This document shows, in pieces, positions 57,331-64,000 of a stretch of DNA of 64,000 bases (the first letter of the stretch is position 1; each line of letters starts with the position of its first letter). The stretch is from Pseudomonas neustonica. GTDB taxonomy: Bacteria > Pseudomonadota > Gammaproteobacteria > Pseudomonadales > Pseudomonadaceae. Below the pieces are notes generated by a model. The model made no database searches. It saw only the letters and a list, made by a program, of their open reading frames with translations, and was not told the DNA's origin. The stretch lies in the NCBI RefSeq assembly GCF_003797945.1, contig NZ_RKKU01000003.1:124001-188000 (forward strand), written 5' to 3'. A program made the translations under genes and the position numbers.

Positions 57331-57897
57331 TCAGCGCGTCAGCTCGCCGCGCTGCTCCAGCAGATCACGCACCAGATAGAGCGCTGCCAGGGCGCGACCT
57401 TCAGTGAAGTTGTCGCGCTGGGTTAGCTCACTTAGCTGATACAAGTCGACACTGTCGATGCGAATTGGCTCTGGCTCGTCGCCGGGCAGTCGCTTGGCGT
57501 AGAGCCCGCGAGCCAATACTACGCTGATTTCCTGGCTCATATACCCTGGCGACAGTGAGAGTTTAGTTAACAGCTCTAGCTGCTCAGCGCCATAGCCTGC
57601 TTCTTCCATCAGCTCGCGGTTGGCCGCTTCTAGGACGTCTTCTCCTGGCTCGACCAATCCTTTGGGTAGCGACAATTGGTAGTTGTCCATGCCACCACAG
57701 TATTCCTCAATCAACACAGCAGTGCGTTCATCCTGCATGGCAACAACCATCACAGCGCCATAGCCCTGGCCCTTGTTGACCAAGCGCTCGTAAGTGCGTT
57801 CGACGCCATTGCTAAAGCGTAACTGCACGCGTTCAACGGTAAATAGGCGACTCTTGGCGACAATGCTGGCTTCGAGGGTTTCTGGCTTTTGCGGCAT
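57331..57897 (-). CDS. nudE: ADP compounds hydrolase NudE
   Basis: A 188-residue Nudix hydrolase of ADP-ribose, NADH and Ap3A. The Nudix box is GLVEPGEDVLEAANRELMEE. Start ATG 57897 follows GGAG by five bases; the frame runs further upstream without a ribosome site. It is divergent from the yrfG orthologue, the same arrangement as in E. coli. Confidence 0.92.
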   Translation of the reverse strand: MPQKPETLEASIVAKSRLFTVERVQLRFSNGVERTYERLVNKGQGYGAVMVVAMQDERTAVLIEEYCGGMDNYQLSLPKGLVEPGEDVLEAANRELMEEAGYGAEQLELLTKLSLSPGYMSQEISVVLARGLYAKRLPGDEPEPIRIDSVDLYQLSELTQRDNFTEGRALAALYLVRDLLEQRGELTR

Positions 57898-57967
57898 GCG
57901 GACTCCGTGGTGATTGGCCTGGTGCTTGGGTATCATAGCCGCACCTTTAGCCCAAGCCCAACTGCCC

Positions 57968-58624
57968 ATGCTTAATTGGAACAATATTGATACCGTCCTG
58001 CTCGATATGGACGGCACTTTGCTGGATTTGCACTTCGATAATCATTTCTGGCTTGAGCACATGCCTGCCCGTTACGCGCGTCATCATGACCAGTCGCTGG
58101 AGTGGGCCAAAGCTGAGGTTTATCCCATGATGCGCACTATCCAGGGCCAGCTTGACTGGTACTGCCTGGATTACTGGACGCGTGAACTGGGTATGCCGAT
58201 CATCGAACTGAAGCGCGAGATTGCGCACCTGATCAGCCTGCGCCCCGGAGCCGACCTGTTTTTGCAGGCATTGCAGCGCAGCGGCAAGCAGGTGGTGCTG
58301 ATTACTAACGCACACCGCGACTCGCTATCACTCAAAATGGAGCGCATCGAGCTGCGGACGTATTTTCAACGGATGATCAGCTCGCATGATTACGGTTACC
58401 CAAAGGAAACCCCAAGCTTCTGGCAGGCGCTGCGTTCAGATATGCCCTTTGATCCCGAGCGCTCGCTCTTTATTGACGATAGCCTCAACGTGCTGCGCGC
58501 CGCGCGTGATTACGGCATTGGTCATCTATTGGCAGTACGCGAACCAGATAGTCGCGGCAGCGCGCGCGATACTGAAGAGTTTGACGCTGTTGAAGACTAC
58601 GCGGCCTTGATCGCGGGGCTTTGA
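57968..58624 (+). CDS. yrfG: GMP/IMP 5'-nucleotidase (YrfG-type HAD phosphatase)
   Basis: A 218-residue HAD phosphatase with motif I LLDMDGTLLD (D at 13 and 15), motif II VLITNAH and motif III FIDDSLNVL. The length and the LMKREI-like cap region agree with E. coli YrfG (222). Start ATG 57968 chosen for the family N-terminus; an ATG at 57914 would add 18 residues and overlap the shared promoter region. It hydrolyses purine mononucleotides. Confidence 0.88.
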   Translation: MLNWNNIDTVLLDMDGTLLDLHFDNHFWLEHMPARYARHHDQSLEWAKAEVYPMMRTIQGQLDWYCLDYWTRELGMPIIELKREIAHLISLRPGADLFLQALQRSGKQVVLITNAHRDSLSLKMERIELRTYFQRMISSHDYGYPKETPSFWQALRSDMPFDPERSLFIDDSLNVLRAARDYGIGHLLAVREPDSRGSARDTEEFDAVEDYAALIAGL

Positions 58625-58637
58625 GTTTCGCTAAGTC

Positions 58638-58876
58638 GCAAGCAGCCAAGCTGCAAGCCGCAAGCTAAAAGCTAAAAGCTGATGGGTGTGGGTTGCGGGT
58701 GTCGGGTGTTGGGGCAGGCTTAGAGCTAGAAGCTAGAAGCTAGAAGCTAGAAGCTAGAAGCGTGGGCAGCTTATTTTAGGTGTTTGGAGCGGGTTGCGAT
58801 GCTTGCGGTTGATCGGTTTACACTGATGCCGCTTGCCGCTTGCCGCTTGCCGCTTGCCGCTTCTAGCTTTGAGCTG
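58638..58876. repeat. Opposed heptamer repeat arrays
   Basis: Left arm 58638-58681 has imperfect AAGCTNN units. A middle block has five perfect tandem copies of AGCTAGA (58724-58758). A right block has four perfect copies of GCTTGCC (58831-58858), then GCTTCTA and GCTTTGA, which are complements of the middle and left units. The arms can pair. The array lies between the yrfG orthologue and rimK (convergent 3' ends) and resembles the block at 29166-29336. No spacer structure of a CRISPR is present. Confidence 0.85.
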
Positions 58877-58884
58877 GCGCCGAC

Positions 58885-59790
58885 TTAGCCGGTGCCCTTG
58901 GTGCTGGTCTTGTTTGGGCGCCAGTTCTTTTCTATATGCTGGATGATCAGGCCTGCAACGTCCTTACCGGTGGTCGACTCGATGCCTTCGAGGCCGGGCG
59001 AGGAGTTGACTTCCATTACCACAGGACCATGGTTGGAGCGCAGGATGTCGACCCCGGCTACATTCAGCCCCATCACCTTGGCGGCCCGCACTGCGGTCAT
59101 GCGTTCTTCCGGCGTGATCTTGATCAGGCTGGCGCTACCGCCGCGATGCAGGTTAGAGCGAAACTCGCCGGCTTTGGCCTGGCGCTTCATCGCCGCGATC
59201 ACCTTATCGCCAACGACCAGGCAGCGGATATCGGCACCGCCTGCTTCCTTGATGTATTCCTGCACCATGATGTTGGCTTTTAAGCCCATAAAGGCTTCCA
59301 GGACGGACTCGGCCGCCTTTTCGGTTTCGCACATGACGACCCCTATACCCTGGGTGCCTTCCAGCAGTTTGATCACCAGAGGAGCGCCGCCGACCATGTT
59401 GATCAGGTCGGGAATGTCGTCCGGCGAATGCGCGAAGCCGGTTACCGGCAGGCCAACACCGCGACGTGACAGCAACTGCAAGGACCTTAGCTTGTCGCGC
59501 GAGCGGCTGATGGCCACTGATTCATTGAGGGGGTAGACGCCCATCATCTCGAATTGGCGAAGTACCGCCGCACCGTAAAAAGTAATTGAGGCCCCGATAC
59601 GCGGAATGATGGCGTCAAAGCCTTCGAGCTCTTGCCCTTTGTAATGAATTGACGGCTTGTGGCTGGCGATATTCATATAGGCACGCAGCGTATCGATGAC
59701 TCGTATCTCATGGCCGCGCTCGGTCGCAGCCTCCACCAGGCGACGGGTGGAATAGAGGTTTGCGTTGCGTGACAGAACCGCAATTTTCAT
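58885..59790 (-). CDS. rimK: Ribosomal protein S6-glutamate ligase RimK
   Basis: A 301-residue ATP-grasp ligase that adds glutamates to the S6 C-terminus. Motifs: MKIAVLSRN start, the ATP-grasp loop [18 protein letters not shown] and metal motif [14 protein letters not shown]. It follows rimB on the same strand by 44 bp. In Pseudomonas RimK activity responds to c-di-GMP and to RimA and RimB; no rimA gene is seen here. Confidence 0.95.
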   Translation of the reverse strand: MKIAVLSRNANLYSTRRLVEAATERGHEIRVIDTLRAYMNIASHKPSIHYKGQELEGFDAIIPRIGASITFYGAAVLRQFEMMGVYPLNESVAISRSRDKLRSLQLLSRRGVGLPVTGFAHSPDDIPDLINMVGGAPLVIKLLEGTQGIGVVMCETEKAAESVLEAFMGLKANIMVQEYIKEAGGADIRCLVVGDKVIAAMKRQAKAGEFRSNLHRGGSASLIKITPEERMTAVRAAKVMGLNVAGVDILRSNHGPVVMEVNSSPGLEGIESTTGKDVAGLIIQHIEKNWRPNKTSTKGTG

Positions 59791-59834
59791 GGTGTTTCCT
59801 TAAAGCATTGGTGCGGTGTTGGGGTGCCGATAGT

Positions 59835-60296
59835 TCAGGCAAATTCTTTGGTTTGTGGCTTGTCTTGCACGAAACGTAACCCAGGGTTTATGACCAGGTT
59901 GCCATCCAGCATGGCAGTGCAGCCCATCAGCATGCGATAGCGCATGGACTTGCGACAGGTCAGCGTAAACTCGACAGGCCAGCTTCGATCGCCGAGGACC
60001 ATTTGCGTGCGAATGGTGTGTCGCTCCTGCAGATGGCCGTTCGAACTTTTAACGCGTTTGAGTTCTATTAGTTGTGCTTCGCATTTTGTGGTTCGCTGCT
60101 TGTTGCGGCTGCCCGTGTGCGCATTGAAGCGGACCCAGGTTTCACCATCGCGTTCAAATGTCTCGATGTCGCTGGCATGCAGGGAAGAGGTTTTGGCGCC
60201 GCTGTCGATTTTTGCCAGAATCTGATCAATGCCAAGAGCAGGCAAACCCACCCATTCACGCAGACCGATAACGGTTAAATGGTCAAAGGTTTTCAC
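59835..60296 (-). CDS. rimB: RimK-associated retropepsin-like protease RimB
   Basis: A 153-residue protein with a pepsin-like DSGA active site (KIDSGAKTSSLHA at about 29) and the family tail LTCRKSMRYRMLMG, the DUF785/putative ATP-dependent zinc protease family. Start GTG 60296 (MKTFDHLTVIGLREW) follows GGAGA by eight bases. RimB trims the poly-glutamate tails of S6 in P. fluorescens. It is divergent from hslR. Confidence 0.9.
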   Translation of the reverse strand: MKTFDHLTVIGLREWVGLPALGIDQILAKIDSGAKTSSLHASDIETFERDGETWVRFNAHTGSRNKQRTTKCEAQLIELKRVKSSNGHLQERHTIRTQMVLGDRSWPVEFTLTCRKSMRYRMLMGCTAMLDGNLVINPGLRFVQDKPQTKEFA

Positions 60297-60398
60297 ACTT
60301 TGTTCTCCAGACCTTGGGCCAATTGCGCGCATCATGCGTTAACGCAAGGTTTTCGACAAGCCTGTTAAACTGCAGGGCGAAAGGGGAGTACAGACGTT

Positions 60399-60806
60399 AT
60401 GCAGCAGGATGGCAAGTTACGCTTGGATAAATGGCTCTGGGCCGCGCGTTTCTTCAAGACGCGAGGGCTAGCCAAGGCCGCTATCGAGGGCGGCAAAGTG
60501 CAGTGCCAGGGCGAGCGCTGCAAGCCGAGCAAGGAGATTCGTGTCGGTGATCGGCTACAGGTTCGCCAGGGCTTCGATGTGCGCGACGTGGATGTGCTGG
60601 TGCTTAGCGAGCAGCGCCGGGGCGCGCCGGAAGCGCAAGCGTTATATGCCGAGACGGATGACAGTATCAGTCGCCGCGAAGCGGCTATCGCTCAGCGCAA
60701 AGCCCTGGGTGCGGGTGGTTTGATCAGCGAGCATCGGCCAAATAAGAAGCAGCGCCGGCAAATTCATCGCTTTCGCGATGAACGTAATGCACCTAGTGAT
60801 GATTGA
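60399..60806 (+). CDS. hslR: Heat-shock ribosome-associated protein Hsp15
   Basis: A 135-residue S4-domain protein (LRLDKWLWAARFFKTRGLAK at 6-25, the S4 RNA-binding motif) with a basic tail. Hsp15 rescues stalled 50S subunits carrying peptidyl-tRNA. It follows GGGAG and precedes hslO by 35 bp, the conserved hslR-hslO order. Confidence 0.95.
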   Translation: MQQDGKLRLDKWLWAARFFKTRGLAKAAIEGGKVQCQGERCKPSKEIRVGDRLQVRQGFDVRDVDVLVLSEQRRGAPEAQALYAETDDSISRREAAIAQRKALGAGGLISEHRPNKKQRRQIHRFRDERNAPSDD

Positions 60807-60811
60807 TTGGG

Positions 60812-60817
60812 TATAAT
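60812..60817 (+). promoter_or_regulatory. Perfect -10 hexamer before hslO
   Basis: TATAAT lies six bases after the hslR stop and 24 bp before the hslO start. The -35 region is poor, so a separate hslO promoter is only possible. Confidence 0.35.
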
Positions 60818-60841
60818 TCCGCCTTTTGCGAGGAGTCCAGC

Positions 60842-61723
60842 ATGGCGTCGCAAGACATTACCCAGCGCTTTCTGTTCGAGAACGCCGACGTGCGCGGCGA
60901 AATGGTATCGGCAGATCAGAGCTATCGCGAGATCCTTGCCAAACACGACTATCCCGAGCCGGTAAAGGCGCTGTTGGGCGAAATGCTCGCAGCAGCGGTG
61001 CTGCTGTCCACCACGATCAAGTTCGACGGCTTGCTGATTCTGCAGGCAAAGTCCGAGGGACCGCTCTCTACGCTGATGGTTGAGTGCTCCAGCGACCAGG
61101 CGGTTCGCGGCATCGCCCGTTACGCCGATGACTTGCAAGAAGGCAACCTGACGGAGCTCATGCCCGATGGCGTGCTGGCGATTACCATTGATCCTGCCAA
61201 CGGGCAGCGCTACCAGGGCATAGTGTCCCTTGAAGGCGGCTCGCTGGCGGCAGCTTTGGACGGCTACTTTGCCAACTCCGAGCAACTGCCCACCCGTTTC
61301 CGGCTGCAGGCCGATGGCCGCATAGCGCGTGGCTTTCTGCTGCAGGCGTTGCCGGCCGATCGCCAGCTCGACCCCGAGGATCGCGCTGCTACCTGGCAGC
61401 ACCTCAATGTGCTGGCAGACACCCTCACCGCGGAAGAGCTGATCGGGCTGGACAATGCGACTGTGCTGCATCGTCTGTTTCACCAGGAAGATCTGCGGCT
61501 TTTTGACGCACAGGTTGTGCGCTTTGAATGCAGTTGCTCGGCAGAGCGCTCCAGTAATGCGCTGGTCAGTCTGGGTAAAGACGATTTGCTCGCGTTGCTG
61601 CAGGAACAGGGTGGTCGCATCGAAGTTGATTGCCAGTTCTGTAACGCTCGCTACGAGTACGATGCTGATGCAATTGAGGCACTTTTTAGTGCCGTAGACG
61701 AGCATGCGCGCCAGCTGCACTGA
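60842..61723 (+). CDS. hslO: Redox-regulated chaperone Hsp33
   Basis: A 293-residue chaperone that turns on under oxidative stress. The four zinc-binding redox cysteines are at the end (FECSCS and DCQFC). Start ATG 60842 is six bases after AGGAG. It sits between hslR and pckA as in Pseudomonas. Confidence 0.96.
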   Translation: MASQDITQRFLFENADVRGEMVSADQSYREILAKHDYPEPVKALLGEMLAAAVLLSTTIKFDGLLILQAKSEGPLSTLMVECSSDQAVRGIARYADDLQEGNLTELMPDGVLAITIDPANGQRYQGIVSLEGGSLAAALDGYFANSEQLPTRFRLQADGRIARGFLLQALPADRQLDPEDRAATWQHLNVLADTLTAEELIGLDNATVLHRLFHQEDLRLFDAQVVRFECSCSAERSSNALVSLGKDDLLALLQEQGGRIEVDCQFCNARYEYDADAIEALFSAVDEHARQLH

Positions 61724-61761
61724 CAGATGAACGATCAGATTTAGCGCTGCAGGTATTTTTT

Positions 61762-61770
61762 TGGCATAAT
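61762..61770 (+). promoter_or_regulatory. Extended -10 promoter for pckA
   Basis: TGG directly followed by CATAAT, then a GC-rich GGCGCGCC, gives an extended -10 with a GC-rich discriminator. It is 128 bp before pckA, leaving a long leader with inverted GCGCTGAG-type motifs. A candidate by inspection only. Confidence 0.45.
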
Positions 61771-61897
61771 GGCGCGCCTGCGCGCTGAGTCAGCGCTGTA
61801 TCAATGGATGATCAATAAACCCTATACCCCCACGCGCTGAGGCCGAATTGTCGGTCTTTCTGGAATATTCGGTCTAAGTCGAAGAGGACTATGTTTG

Positions 61898-63445
61898 ATG
61901 ACACAAGCTACCAATACTGTGTACACCGATCTGAGCATCGCTCAGCTTATTGAGCTGGCTATTCAGCGCAAGGAAGGCCAGTTGGCTGACAACGGCGCAT
62001 TGGTAGTCAAGACCGGCGCACGTACAGGCCGCTCGCCAATGGATCGTTTCATTGTTGAAGAGCCTTCCACTCAGGATGCCGTCGCTTGGGGCCCAATCAA
62101 TCGTCCGTTCCCGGCCGACAAGTTTGCTGCCCTGTGGGATCGTGTTGCAGCCTACCTCGGCAACTGTGAAAGTTTTGTGTCACATGTGCACGTCGGCGCT
62201 GACCCTGAGCATTACCTGCCGGTAGTGATGGAAACCGAGACAGCATGGCATAACCTCTTTGGCCGTACTCTGTTTATCAATCCGCAAAGCTATAACCCGT
62301 CTGCGAAGGGCCAGTGGCAGATCCTCAATGCGCCTCACTTTGAGTGTGAGCCAGAGCGAGACGGTACCAACAGCGATGGTTGTGTGATCCTCAACTTTGC
62401 CGAGCGCAAGGTGTTGATTGCGGGTATGCAGTACGCAGGTGAAATGAAGAAGGCGATGTTCTCCGTGCAGAACTTCCTGCTGCCAGCCAAGGATGTATTG
62501 CCAATGCACTGCGCCGCCAACGTTGGCGATGACGGTGATACCACCTTGTTCTTCGGTTTGTCCGGTACTGGCAAGACCACCTTGTCTGCCGATGAGTCGC
62601 GCAATTTGATTGGCGATGATGAGCACGGCTGGGCCGAAGGTAGCGTCTTCAATATTGAAGGTGGCTGCTACGCCAAGTGTATCGATCTGTCGCAGAAGAA
62701 TGAGCCGGTGATCTGGAATGCCATCAAGTTTGGCTCCATTGTTGAGAACGTGGTGATTGATCCCGTCACTCGTACCGCAGATTACGCCGATGTTAGCCTG
62801 ACGCAGAACACCCGCGCGGCTTATCCGCTGGTGCACGTCGAGAAGCGCGTTGAAGCCAACCGTGCCGGCGAGCCTAACGCCATCATTTTCCTGACGTGTG
62901 ATTTGACCGGCGTATTGCCTCCGGTATCCATTCTGAATAACGAGCAGGCTGCCTATCACTTCCTGTCGGGTTACACCGCACTGGTTGGCTCTACCGAGAT
63001 GGGATCGGGCAGCGGTATCAAGTCCACCTTTTCTACCTGCTTTGGTGCGCCTTTCTTCCCGCGTCCGGCGGGCGAGTACGCTGAGTTGCTGATCAAACGT
63101 ATCAATGCATTCGGCAGCAAGGTTTATCTGGTCAATACCGGCTGGACTGGCGGTTCTTACGGCGAAGGTACGCGCTTCAGTATTCCGACTACCCGTGGCA
63201 TCATTTCTGCCATTCAGTCGGGCGCGCTGATCGGTACCGAGACTGAGCACCTGCCAGGTATCAACCTGGACGTGCCAAAGGCCGTACCTGGCGTTGAGAC
63301 CAAGTTGTTGAACCCACGTAACACTTGGGCAGACTCAGCTGCTTACGACAAGGCTGCAACCGATTTGGCCGCGCTGTTTGTTGAGAACTTCAAGAAGTTC
63401 GACGTTGCTGACAGCATCGTTGCAGCGGGTCCTCAGCTGAGCTGA
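61898..63445 (+). CDS. pckA: Phosphoenolpyruvate carboxykinase (ATP)
   Basis: A 515-residue gluconeogenic enzyme turning oxaloacetate into PEP with ATP. Motifs: [10 protein letters not shown] near 35, the kinase-1 loop [15 protein letters not shown], the PEP-binding IIFLTCD, and [13 protein letters not shown]. Start ATG 61898 follows AGAGGA by nine bases. A strong terminator follows. The gene is monocistronic. Confidence 0.97.
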   Translation: MTQATNTVYTDLSIAQLIELAIQRKEGQLADNGALVVKTGARTGRSPMDRFIVEEPSTQDAVAWGPINRPFPADKFAALWDRVAAYLGNCESFVSHVHVGADPEHYLPVVMETETAWHNLFGRTLFINPQSYNPSAKGQWQILNAPHFECEPERDGTNSDGCVILNFAERKVLIAGMQYAGEMKKAMFSVQNFLLPAKDVLPMHCAANVGDDGDTTLFFGLSGTGKTTLSADESRNLIGDDEHGWAEGSVFNIEGGCYAKCIDLSQKNEPVIWNAIKFGSIVENVVIDPVTRTADYADVSLTQNTRAAYPLVHVEKRVEANRAGEPNAIIFLTCDLTGVLPPVSILNNEQAAYHFLSGYTALVGSTEMGSGSGIKSTFSTCFGAPFFPRPAGEYAELLIKRINAFGSKVYLVNTGWTGGSYGEGTRFSIPTTRGIISAIQSGALIGTETEHLPGINLDVPKAVPGVETKLLNPRNTWADSAAYDKAATDLAALFVENFKKFDVADSIVAAGPQLS

Positions 63446-63466
63446 AGCCTGTGCTGTAGCGCTTGA

Positions 63467-63500
63467 CAAAACCCGCCGCACGGCGGGTTTTGTGTTTCTG
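63467..63500 (+). terminator. Rho-independent terminator after pckA
   Basis: CAAAACCCGCCG and CGGCGGGTTTTG form a 12-bp stem with a tight CA loop, followed by TGTTTCT, 21 bp after the pckA stop. Confidence 0.85.
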
Positions 63501-63553
63501 GGTGACTGTATGGGTGTTTACATAGCACATTGAAATAAAAGACATAAAAAAGG

Positions 63554-63581
63554 TTGACAGCTTTGCGCTGGCAGGTAAAAT
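63554..63581 (+). promoter_or_regulatory. Strong sigma-70 promoter of the tRNA cluster
   Basis: Consensus -35 TTGACA (63554-63559), a 16-bp spacer and -10 TAAAAT (63576-63581) are followed immediately by a GC-rich discriminator (GGCGCGCC). That layout is typical of stable-RNA promoters under stringent control. It lies 66 bp before tRNA-Asn. Confidence 0.8.
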
Positions 63582-63646
63582 GGCGCGCCTCAGCAGGGGA
63601 TATGTAGCACCAACCACTACCCAGGCTGAGATGTTTTGAAGGTAAT

Positions 63647-63722
63647 TCCGCGATAGCTCAGTTGGTAGAGCAAATGACTGTTAATCATTGGGTCCCAGGT
63701 TCGAGTCCTGGTCGCGGAGCCA
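63647..63722 (+). tRNA. tRNA-Asn (GTT)
   Basis: A 76-base gene with acceptor arms TCCGCGA/TCGCGGA, anticodon GTT at 63680-63682, T-loop GTTCGAG, and encoded CCA at the end. First of three tRNAs in one transcript. Confidence 0.97.
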
Positions 63723-63736
63723 CTTCTAAGCAAGTT

Positions 63737-63813
63737 CGGGGTATAGCGCAGCCTGGTAGCGCGCCTGCTTTGGGAGCAGGATGTCGAGAGTTCGAATCCC
63801 TCTACCCCGACCA
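63737..63813 (+). tRNA. tRNA-Pro (TGG)
   Basis: A 77-base gene with acceptor arms CGGGGTA/TACCCCG, anticodon TGG at 63771-63773, and encoded CCA. It lies 14 bp after tRNA-Asn. Confidence 0.97.
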
Positions 63814-63828
63814 TTTTTTTTGAGCATT

Positions 63829-63904
63829 GGGTCGTTAGCTCAGTTGGTAGAGCAGTTGGCTTTTAACCAATTGGTCGTAGGTTCGAATCCTACACGACCC
63901 ACCA
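63829..63904 (+). tRNA. tRNA-Lys (TTT)
   Basis: A 76-base gene with acceptor arms GGGTCGT/ACGACCC, anticodon TTT at 63862-63864, and encoded CCA. It is close to E. coli tRNA-Lys in the anticodon arm. The cluster may continue beyond the window; no terminator is seen by base 64000. Confidence 0.97.
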
Positions 63905-64000
63905 CTCAATCCCTCGCAAGACCCTCCGTATTTCGCTAGTCTCCGTAATTACCCTTCTGTTTATGCTTTTGCTTCTCGACCTGATTCGTCGGGGCTTCTT

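Noticed and set aside
58638-58876. CRISPR array
   Set aside because: Units are 7 bp and directly adjacent with no unique spacers, and no cas genes are present.
62180-63250. Long antisense open frame over pckA (356 codons)
   Set aside because: No ribosome site or recognisable motif; it mirrors pckA codon bias.
63647-63904. Integration site of a genomic island at the tRNA cluster
   Set aside because: No integrase and no repeated tRNA 3' end is seen within the window, although the sequence stops 96 bp after tRNA-Lys.

Overview
The window reads as chromosomal DNA of a gammaproteobacterium in the Pseudomonadaceae. Gene content and local order (iron ABC genes with gcvTHP; HAD phosphatase-rppH-ptsP-TauE-lgt-thyA-folA-ilvD; argE-argA-pit-DUF47-CYTH/CHAD-GspE-like ATPase; rimK-rimB-hslR-hslO-pckA) follow the blocks I know from Pseudomonas. 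A class GN (marine-type) sortase pair and moderate GC suggest a marine lineage such as Halopseudomonas. That genus call is inference. There is no phage, integrase, insertion sequence or CRISPR array. Almost all the DNA is ordinary housekeeping sequence.

Layout. 1-8272: end of ubiI, Fur-type iron uptake (fbpA, fbpB), then gcvT-gcvH-gcvP. 8269-13031 (minus): sortase target, class GN sortase, creB, creC in one run. 13345-18267: mgtE, a PH-domain protein, and a MarR-HlyD-DUF2955 efflux operon with two matching palindromic operators. 18514-22766: SDR, DUF6482-like protein, a dCache chemoreceptor, an orphan solute-binding protein. 23082-27859: trkH-trkA, a stand-alone EncFtn-type ferritin, gcvR, an HDOD protein. 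27970-36755: rlmI, HAD phosphatase, rppH-ptsP, NRDE protein, TauE/SafE, and the translationally coupled lgt-thyA-folA. 36807-45225 (minus): GGDEF/EAL protein, ilvD, argA, argE, pit and its DUF47 partner. 45352-48623: CYTH/CHAD triphosphatase and an orphan GspE/PilB-like ATPase. 48651-49877 (minus): the most unusual gene, described below. 50140-58624: rlmJ, saccharopine dehydrogenase-like protein, the tightly overlapped DUF883/YqjE/YqjK/AI-2E cluster, DMT exporter, AraC regulator, msrA, and divergent nudE/yrfG. 58625-58884: heptamer repeats. 58885-63445: rimK, rimB, hslR, hslO, pckA. 63647-63904: tRNA-Asn, tRNA-Pro and tRNA-Lys behind a strong promoter.

The standout is the minus-strand gene at 48651-49877. 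It encodes a signal peptide, a near-perfect ubiquitin fold (53 of 69 residues identical to human ubiquitin by hand alignment, no gaps, all seven lysines kept, no C-terminal Gly-Gly) and a C-terminal domain that looks like an outer-membrane autotransporter barrel ending in Phe. The predicted signal-peptidase cut falls exactly at ubiquitin residue 1. This looks like a surface-displayed or secreted ubiquitin mimic. Other points of interest are the encapsulin-less EncFtn ferritin, the sortase operon joined to CreBC, and 7-bp repeats that recur at two intergenic sites.
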